From the NCBI GenBank assembly GCA_029817715.1, contig JARUPY010000397.1, forward strand, positions 7,564,001 to 7,628,000: 64,000 nt of DNA, written 5' to 3'. Below, one piece after another: positions 56,366 through 64,000 of the stretch. Origin of the DNA: Melastoma dodecandrum. Lineage: Eukaryota > Streptophyta > Magnoliopsida > Myrtales > Melastomataceae. The position numbers and the translations under genes are program-made. The notes under the pieces are model-generated. The model had not been told where the DNA came from. It made no database searches and saw only the letters and a program-made list of their open reading frames with translations. Numbering within the stretch: the first letter of the stretch is position 1; the number at the start of each line of letters is the position of its first letter.

Positions 56366-59300
56366 ATGGAGAGCGGGAGCTCCAGCGAGCAGGAGTACGT
56401 TAAAGTTGATGATGATGTAGGGAGAGACGATATGTTCGAAGATGCGGAGGATGAGTTAAATCCTGAGGCCAGGGATTTGGTCCCGACCGCCCAAACTGTG
56501 GAGCCAGCGGGAGACGGTGTTGATCAGAGGCAGGGTGAAGCTATCTCGAGGGAAGAAACCGGCGACTTGGATAGCCGGCTTGTGCAGATCCAGGTAAATC
56601 ATCTCCGAAATATGGTATGGTTCCTAGTTAATGGATCTGACTGTGACGGTTTATTCTTTTGTTTTTCAGGAAGAGAGAGAGATGTATGCTCGAGGAATTA
56701 GCGGCCTTTGGCATCAGATAAAGTTTCTGAAGGAGCAGCAACTATCTGCCCATGCTAATGATGATTCGACGGCGCATGGTCATTATGGAGAGGAACTGTT
56801 GGATGTGAACTCCGGGGGAGAAGGGCATGAGAACTCAGTTCAGTTCATGATAAGTGAATGCTCTGAGTTCGCGAAACTGGCTGTCGAAGAACGTCTCCAG
56901 ATAGAAGGAACTGTACAAGAGCTTCGTGCCGCTTTATCCTTGAAGGATCAAGAGATTGAAGTTCTGAATGCTAAGGTCTCTGAACTATCAGGGCCCCTTG
57001 GGCGATCTGTGGACACATCGGAGAAGGATCATCAGATGAATGAAGTCGCAGCTAGGATCTTGGATTCTCTGGCACCCATTGTTGGTGGAGATGAATCATG
57101 GAGTGAGATTTCTGGTGAGAACCTTGTCAAGATCGAGGAAAGGACAGCACTGCTAATCAAACAGTACAATCACACTCTTCATCAGATTGAAGGCCTGCAG
57201 CACTGCTTGGCTGAGAATTTTTTATTTTCTGTTGATCTGAGCTTACCGAAGGGATGCAGTGATGTAATAAGTTCTGCCTGTAATGAACTAACTGAAGCTA
57301 AGAGAAGAGAAGTAGATTTAGTTGGAAAGATAAATCAGGTGGAAGTAGAAAATAGCAGATTGGTTGAGCAGCTCATAAAGGAAAAGGTAGTGGCCGAAGA
57401 GAGTAATTTGGAACTTGGCCAACTAAAGCTGGAACTTGAACAGGATAAGGCACGATATGTTAGTGTAAAAGAAAAGCTTAGCTTGGCGGTAACAAAAGGA
57501 AAGTCATTGGTTCAGCAAAGAGATTCACTGAAACAGTCCTTAGCTGAAAAATCCAGTGAGCTTGAGAGATGTTTGGCTGAGCTAGATGACAAGCGTAGAG
57601 CTCTTGATGTTATGGAACAAACTAAGGAAGAGTTGGCAAATAATGAAAACTTGATTGCACTGCTACAAGAGAATCTGGCACAGAGGAATTTAATGCTAGT
57701 TAAACTTGAGGAGGTCTTCTCCGATGCAAGTCTACCCAGAGAATTGCAGGCCGTCGATATAGTGGATAAGTGTAGATGGCTAGCGGATGATAGGATTTTG
57801 CTCAAGGAAAATTCCGTAGAACTTGAAACACTGAAAGACCTCTTAACAGGAATTGAGATTTCACATTCTATCCCAGGCTCTGATTATGGATCTCGTATTG
57901 TATGGTTGAGAGACTCTTTTCTAGAAGCACGTCAGCTAGCTGAAAAGCTAGAGGATGAAATTATTATAAGCAAAGAAGCTGCTCGGAATGGCTTTGACCG
58001 CTTAAGTGCTTTGCTTTCTCTCGCTTTGCTAGAAAAGGATTGTCTACAATTTGAGGTAGATGATTTGTTATTGGAGTATAATGAAGCAGCAAAAAGGATA
58101 AATGAAGTTTCCCTGGAGAAGGATGGAATCATCAGGTTATTGCTCAACCATTCAAACATTACCATGGACTATAAAGTGGAGGACTTTTGCAGTTTGTCTG
58201 ACTGTTCCATGCTCATAGAGAGGTGCTTTGAGAAAGTGAAAACCCAAAGTACTCCTGACCTTTCATATGGAAATCAAGAGTACCTAGAGAAAATTCTGAG
58301 TCTCCTGTATGTGTCAAATCTCGAATTGATGTTGCATGAGACAATCTCTGAAGAAGAGATCCTTGAAGACTCCCAGAAGTTAAAAAATACATCAAATGAG
58401 TTGCAGTCATTGTCTAATGACCTTTCATCGATCAAAGAACAAAAAGTATCCCTACAGAGGGATCTAGAACGCTCTGAGGAGAAATCTGCAATTCTCCGAG
58501 AGAAACTGTCTATGGCAGTAAAGAAAGGAAAGGGACTCGTCCAAGACCGGGAGAAGTTGAAACAAGAAATGGAAGAGAAGAATAAAAAAATTGAGGAGTT
58601 GAAGAGTCAGATTCAAGTATTGGAGTCTTATCACAGAGAGCAGAGAGACAAGGCTGCTGCTGATTTAGGGAAGTTGGAGGAAGATCTTGTCGCCAGCAGA
58701 AATCAGAGAGACGAACTTGAAAATACCTTGATTGTGAAAGAGAAAATGTTGGCAAGCATGATTGAATCCTTGGATAGAATCAATGTTGCCTCCAATATAG
58801 TCTCGTCTGAGCCTGTAGAAAAGATGGCGTGGCTTGCACAACAACTTGTTGACTGCCAAAAAGCTAAGGAACATGCTGAAGTTGAGTTGTCAAAAGTACA
58901 GGAAGAATCCGAAAATCTTGGATGCAGCCTGGCTGAAGCCCACGCTAAGCTAAAAGAGTTGGAAGATGGAAAACATGACTTTGACAAGGTGAGGGAAGAA
59001 GCTAGTGAACATGCCAGAAGTTTGGTGGAAGCTAAAGCTACCATTACTAGTCTTGAGGACACATTATCGTCCTTCCGAGATGATGTTTTTCAGCTATCTG
59101 AAGAAAAGAGAGCTTTGGAAGTTGGTATTGCTAGCTTGGAGGAAGAGCTCCGGAAGGGAACTGAAGAAGTTTCTTCTCAGGCCAGGTTACTTATTGAAGC
59201 AAACAATACTAGAAAGTCCATCGAAGATTCTTTGTTGCAGGCAAACGATGAGATTGCTCAGCTAAATAATGAAAAGGAAGCTGCTTATGTCAATAGGACT

Positions 59301-62300
59301 GCTGCAGAGGAGCATTTAGCAAAATTTAAAGAGGAAATGTTGGTCCTAACAAGCAAACTGGAAGATGCTTACCAGACGATAAAGTCACTTCAAGACGAAC
59401 TATCACAGACAGCAGATAGTATTGCTATGCTAACGGAAGAGAAGGAAGAAGCTTGGGTTGGTAGAACAACTGCAGAGGAGAAGCTAGTGAAGCAGAACGA
59501 AGAAATTGTAGGTGCTCACCAAATCATAAAGTCACTCGAAGAAGCGTTGTCCCAGCTGAAGGAGGAAGCTAACCGTGTTGGCAGATCTGCTCCTGATGAA
59601 GAGTTACAAAAATTCAAGGAGGAGTCAAATACACAGTTAAGCAAGTTGGCGGAGGCTTATGAGAGTATAAAATCCCTTGGAGATACTTGCTCTGAGCTTG
59701 AGAAGAAAGTCAGTGCATTGAGTGAACAGAACTACGAACTAGAAGTTTCCAGAGCAAATTTGGAGGAGAATTTAAAAAAGCTACAAGATGAAGCTGGATT
59801 GAAGGCCACCGAGCTAGAAGATGCCGCTGCCAGTGTTAAATCATTGCAAGATGCATTAGTGAAGTCCAAGAACGATATCTTGGTGCTTATGGAGGAGAAA
59901 GAGGCATATATCCTAGAGAATGCATCATTGGACTCTAAAATGCATTCATGTATGGAAGAGTTGGGAGCAACAAAAGGAAATTCGGAAAGCAAGCTTCTGG
60001 AGCTTACCAATGAGATCAATCAGTTTCAATCAATTGTGCGCGATGAGTCATTATCCATGCTTATAACTCAAAGCTTCAGGAACAAAGTAGAGTACCTGAA
60101 AGACATGGATAGAATCATTGGAAGCTTAAAACCTCCATTTGCCACAACTTCGGGACTGGAAATTATGTCTCCAATTGAGGTAATCTCAGTTCTACTTATT
60201 TTGTTCTTCTTGAGATTGTCAGGTTTCCATCAGACATCTCCTACTCGCTCTCCATCTTTCTCTCTCAACTCCTAGTCTTAGAAAAAGTTATTTCTCATGT
60301 CCTCCAGGGTGATATAAGTTTTACGGAATCATTCCCCGATGAGAATGACAGAATGGCGAACAATGAAGTGGAAATAGTTGATGCAGTTGGAGCAGATGTG
60401 GAGGACATAGCTACATTGTTCAAGAACACTATTCAAGGTTATCAGTTGAGAAACAGAAACCTCATTTACAAATATGACGGAATGTCAACATTATTGGATA
60501 ATGGTCTGGCAGCATTATCAAGAAAGTTAGAGGAGACGAAGGTGGACATAATGACTACTTTTGAGGATGTTAAATCTCTGCGGCAGAATACCGAGGCTTT
60601 GGAAACAAGCAAGTCTGAGCATGAGAAGACAATTTTGTTGTTGGAAGAGAATGTCAGAGACTTAATATCTGCCTGTAATGATGCTGCCAAAAGTTTGCAG
60701 ATTGCTTTTAAGAACAACATTGAGTCTCTTCCGCCAGGCTCGGAGGAGGAATCCCAGAGTGCACCATCAGTCATAGGAGAAAGTGTGGGAGCTGAAGAGT
60801 TAAGAGATTGCATCAGTGGTAGAAAATGTTCAGAGATGGTTGGGGATTTACTTTCTGCCGTCAGAAACATTCAAGTTATGATCAAAGAGTTTGAATCCGC
60901 ACGCACAGCGGCAAGCATGAAGATACAAGATTTGGAAAGACAGTTGCAAGAAGCAGAGGCTGCTTCTGGGAAAGCATTGAAGGAAAGAGACAATGTTCAA
61001 CCTAAAATTTCCATGTTAGAGACTGAGGTCGAGTCTTTGCATAATCAATGTGATGAGTTGAGGCACAAGTTGGCTGAATTCCAAATTGATTATGACAAGT
61101 TGAAGAAAAGGGAGGAGGAACTCTTATTGAACAATGACTTGTTGATGAGGCAACAAGGTGAACTAGTTGAACTATTTATAGTAATTTCCTCAAGTTCATT
61201 TCTTTTTTGTGCATTCTATTACCAATTTAATTCGTTTGTTTATTTTCTCAGAAGTTGTTTCAGATGTGCCTCCATTTCCCCCAACCCTTTTGAACATGAT
61301 TAATAACATTGATGTGGAGATCCCTTGGACCGGTTTATCAGATGAGGTAGACTCTCGTGATGGTCTCCATGTTCACAAGCTCTCGTACATCCTTGATAGC
61401 TTCTCCCATCTGCAAAATCGAGTAGTTGCATTGTCACATGACAAAGAAGGCTTGCAGTCCACAATTGCTGCACAAATTCTTGAAAATGAGAATTTGAAGA
61501 AAGAAGTTCAGATGCACATGGAGCAAGCAAAAGGCAGGGAGATCTTGAAGAATGAATTAAATGAGGCTTCTTCTAGTTTGACGAAAGTTTTAGGGTGGTT
61601 GGGTAATGATGAGTTCGAAGAAGACCGAAACCTGTCAAGTCTAACCGGACTTTTTGCTAGATTAGAGAAACATATCACGAGAATGCTATCAGATATTGAA
61701 ATCTCTAAAACGAAAGCCCAAGAACTGGGAACAAAATTGATTGGGAGGCAGAAAGTTGTGGATGAGTTAACAGATAAAGTAAAGCTGCTGGAGCAGTTGC
61801 TTCAAGGGAGAAGTACCCGACCAGAGATAATTCAAGATAGAAGCATCTCTGAAGCATCTTCTTTACCCACTGGATCAGAGATTAACGAAATTGAAGACAC
61901 GGTAATTGTTTCCCTCCATCTTTTTAACAGAAGCTTGCAGTCCTGATTACATCTCGTCTGTTATATTTTTAAAATAGAGTAAGGTCAATAGATTGATAGA
62001 TCATAGTTTCCTTCTCATTGTTTCGATTGGTGGCTATGCTTCTGGCTTGTGGCTCATAATGCACTTGTAGGATTTCTTTTAATGTGCTGCGAATCGTGTT
62101 TACTATGTGAGATATGAGATTTAAGACTTCGCTTTTGTGCAATCTCTTTGTTGGTTAAATGCGTAAAATAGACATGTAGGGATTTACTTTCACATTCGTG
62201 TTGTTCCGTTGTTGTTGATTCTGTCATGGATGACTAGGATTTCTTATCTCTACGAGCTTGAGGCAAGTCATCTGAGATTGACAATTGACATGTCATGGTT

Positions 62301-63146
62301 TCCTGGGGATTGGTCGAAAAACAGGTCATTGCTCCAGTTCCTTCTGCTGCTCATGTCCGACCAATGAGGAAAGGATCAACTGAACACCTCTCTCTGAGCA
62401 TAGATGTGGAGTCTGATCCTCTCATCAATCGCCCGGGATCTGATGAAGACAAGGGTACTTCCTTATTTATAGCTATGATTTTGCTTCTGATCTCTTACAG
62501 TGCACTAAAAGTCTTCTTTTTTCTTTGCAGGCCATGTTTTTAAGGCTCTCGTTGCATCAGGGCTTATTCCAAGGCAAGGGAAGCTGATTGCAGACCGAAT
62601 AGATGGGTTCTGGTAAATTCTAAATTCTGAGTCTGCCTGATGAATTTGTAGATAAAGATCTGTTTTACTTATTCTCTTCAGAAATCTGTAGCCTACTTTT
62701 TAATTTTGTATTTAAGAAAAGAAAAAAAATAGAAAGTAGATCATCGTTGTCGATATGTTTTACCCGAGTTTCATTTTCAAGAAGCTTAAACTGAGTTTAC
62801 TGGGTGTAATGGTTGGGTGACATCTAGAACTAGTGATTTTTTAATGAATTCCCGAAGAGCCATGAGAAGTTCCTCTTTAGTTCCTCCTGAAAATCAAAAC
62901 GGATATAGAGAATGGTGTGCATTTCTGAAAGTGAGCAGTACAATGAGTTTCTCGCGGCTGGTGATAATGGCGGATGTAAATTTTGCGAGTGGGTCTTGTC
63001 TTTGAGAAACAGTGCTTGATGATAGCTTTCCTGTTAAATGCAGGGCGTCCGGAAGCAGAGTTCTAATGAATCGACCCCGGGCACGCCTGGGCTTCATCGT
63101 GTACTGGCTGCTCCTTCAGACTTGGTTCTTGATCACCATCTTGTAA
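56366..63146 (+). CDS. TNO1: TNO1-like tail-anchored coiled-coil protein of the trans-Golgi network
   Basis: Arabidopsis TNO1 (At1g24460) is a long coiled-coil protein that binds the SNARE SYP41 at the trans-Golgi network and aids vacuolar and secretory traffic. Seven exons are read here: 56366-56593, 56670-60179, 60308-61157, 61252-61901, 62325-62454, 62531-62612 and 63044-63146. All have GT-AG borders and compatible phases, giving 5553 coding bases and 1850 residues, close to TNO1. The first exon is acidic. Most of residues 80-1750 are heptad-rich coiled coil with Glu/Lys/Leu bias and repeated KGLVQ(D/Q)R-like blocks. The C-terminus carries GHVFKALVASGLIPRQGKL, then LADRIDG-type sequence, a basic MNRPRARLG and a hydrophobic segment (VYWLLLQTWFLITIL) that ends the protein as a tail anchor. 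No lesion is seen. Confidence 0.9.
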
Positions 63147-64000
63147 TTGTTCTAGGGGCAGGAATACATTGTTGGTTTTTTTTTCAATTGTTCTTAGCCT
63201 ATTATTTGTTCTGAACATTGGAAGGGACTTAAAATTCTTTTTTTTTTCTCTCTTGGTGATTCAAGGTGATGATAAAGGGTGATAATGTACAGAGTTTTGT
63301 CTGTAATTTTTTGGGGAAGAAATTATCTTTATATACGAATGAATATGATCAATAAGGCTTTGTTCTAGAATATTTGGTCATAAATAATAAGGGTCCGAGT
63401 TTGGATTTCTGACCATGGTGTGAAACTTTTGAAATTAACATTAAACAAAGAATATGCACAAAAATACTCAACTTTGAAACAAAAACTAACGGATGCTTGC
63501 GTCGCCGATAATAGAAATACAATGCTTTTTATTTTTGTTAGCAAAAATGCAATGCTTACGAGAAGAAGAAAATAAGAAAAGAGAAAATGTGGTTGAAAAT
63601 CCAAGTCTTCAAGGCTCTTTCATATGATTGTTGTGCTTGTTAATGCATTTATACTAAAATCTCCCAATAACATATCACAGGCCACATTCTTTGTTTTACA
63701 GACTAATTAAGGAATGTTAGTCTTTTGACTCTTCGCTCTCACTTTAATTTCTCCTACTCACCAAATATGAAAGTTTTTGTCCTCGTTGGGCCCCTATTCC
63801 TCTCTATTTGATTCTAACTATCTCCTTTATTTCGCTTGGTGTTTCTGTTGGAATTTTTTGTGCTGCCATTAATTATATAGTTTTATATTACTTTTATTTT
63901 ATTTTGTTTTATCAAAGTACATTTTATAAAATAGGCTGTAACATAAGGCAGTGCAAGAAATCCCACTAAAATATCGAGATCGCTAAAGTTATTGGGATAT
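63147..64000. other. 3' flank of the TNO1-like gene
   Basis: T-rich 3' UTR and intergenic sequence. GATCAATAAGG near 63349-63359 may act as a poly(A) signal. No other gene seen up to the window edge. Confidence 0.45.

Noticed and set aside
57512..59062. Minus-strand Ser/Leu-rich frames opposite the coiled-coil gene
   Set aside because: They mirror the Glu/Lys/Leu-rich sense codons of the TNO1-like exon and have no family resemblance.
1..64000. tRNA, rRNA or known small-RNA genes
   Set aside because: No tRNA-like cloverleaf with A and B boxes or rRNA sequence was recognised by eye; a covariance-model scan would be needed to exclude them.

Overview
This is a stretch of nuclear DNA from a flowering plant, probably a eudicot. 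It has spliced genes with GT-AG introns, a BAHD acyltransferase, a TNO1-type Golgi coiled-coil gene, plant Ty3/gypsy lineages (a chromovirus and Tat-like elements with two RNase H domains), hAT and Mutator-like DNA transposons, a nuclear copy of plastid ycf1, and an endogenous caulimovirid. I cannot name the species.

Only three ordinary host genes look intact. They are a single-exon BAHD acyltransferase (8369-9685, +), a small single-pass membrane protein resembling the At5g23160-like family (38932-39672, -), and a seven-exon gene for a 1850-residue tail-anchored coiled-coil protein resembling Arabidopsis TNO1 (56366-63146, +). A decayed type-B response regulator (receiver plus GARP exons) lies on the minus strand at 11639-12384.

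Layout. 1-1199: gag, primer-binding site and LTR of a minus-strand Ty3/gypsy element cut by the window edge. 1461-6684: a solo Tat-type LTR (minus) containing a 52-bp tandem array and interrupted by a complete but decayed hAT element (1752-5387). 7104-7685: an older gypsy relic. 8369-9685: the BAHD gene. 11639-12384: the response-regulator relic. 13378-15369: a complete 2-kb non-autonomous LTR element with a perfect 5-bp target duplication. 15515-26521: a degraded Tat-like element split by a nested chromovirus (19768-25160). 26522-37818: a second Tat-like element with both LTRs, a decayed gag-pol and an antisense plant-mobile-domain ORF. 38932-39672: the membrane-protein gene. 39837-41279: an A+T-rich palindrome built of smaller palindromes, inside a likely 9-10-bp duplication. 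About 43990-44450: plastid ycf1 DNA. 46840-47809: a Mutator-like element with a perfect 9-bp duplication. About 48320-55650: an endogenous caulimovirid fragment with coat-protein finger, movement-like domain, protease, RT-RNase H, a second large ORF, an intergenic region and a small ORF. 55980 to the end: the TNO1-like gene.

The retroelements are linked. The 2-kb non-autonomous element has the same LTR-to-primer-site spacing and nearly the same primer site as the 11-kb Tat-like element, and the solo LTR belongs to the latter's family. The nesting order gives relative ages. The viral polyprotein frame is broken only by stop codons, with no frameshift from about 48320 to 52527, so that integration looks young compared with most other repeats here. 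All coordinates come from reading the sequence by eye; family assignments are from motif recognition without database searches.
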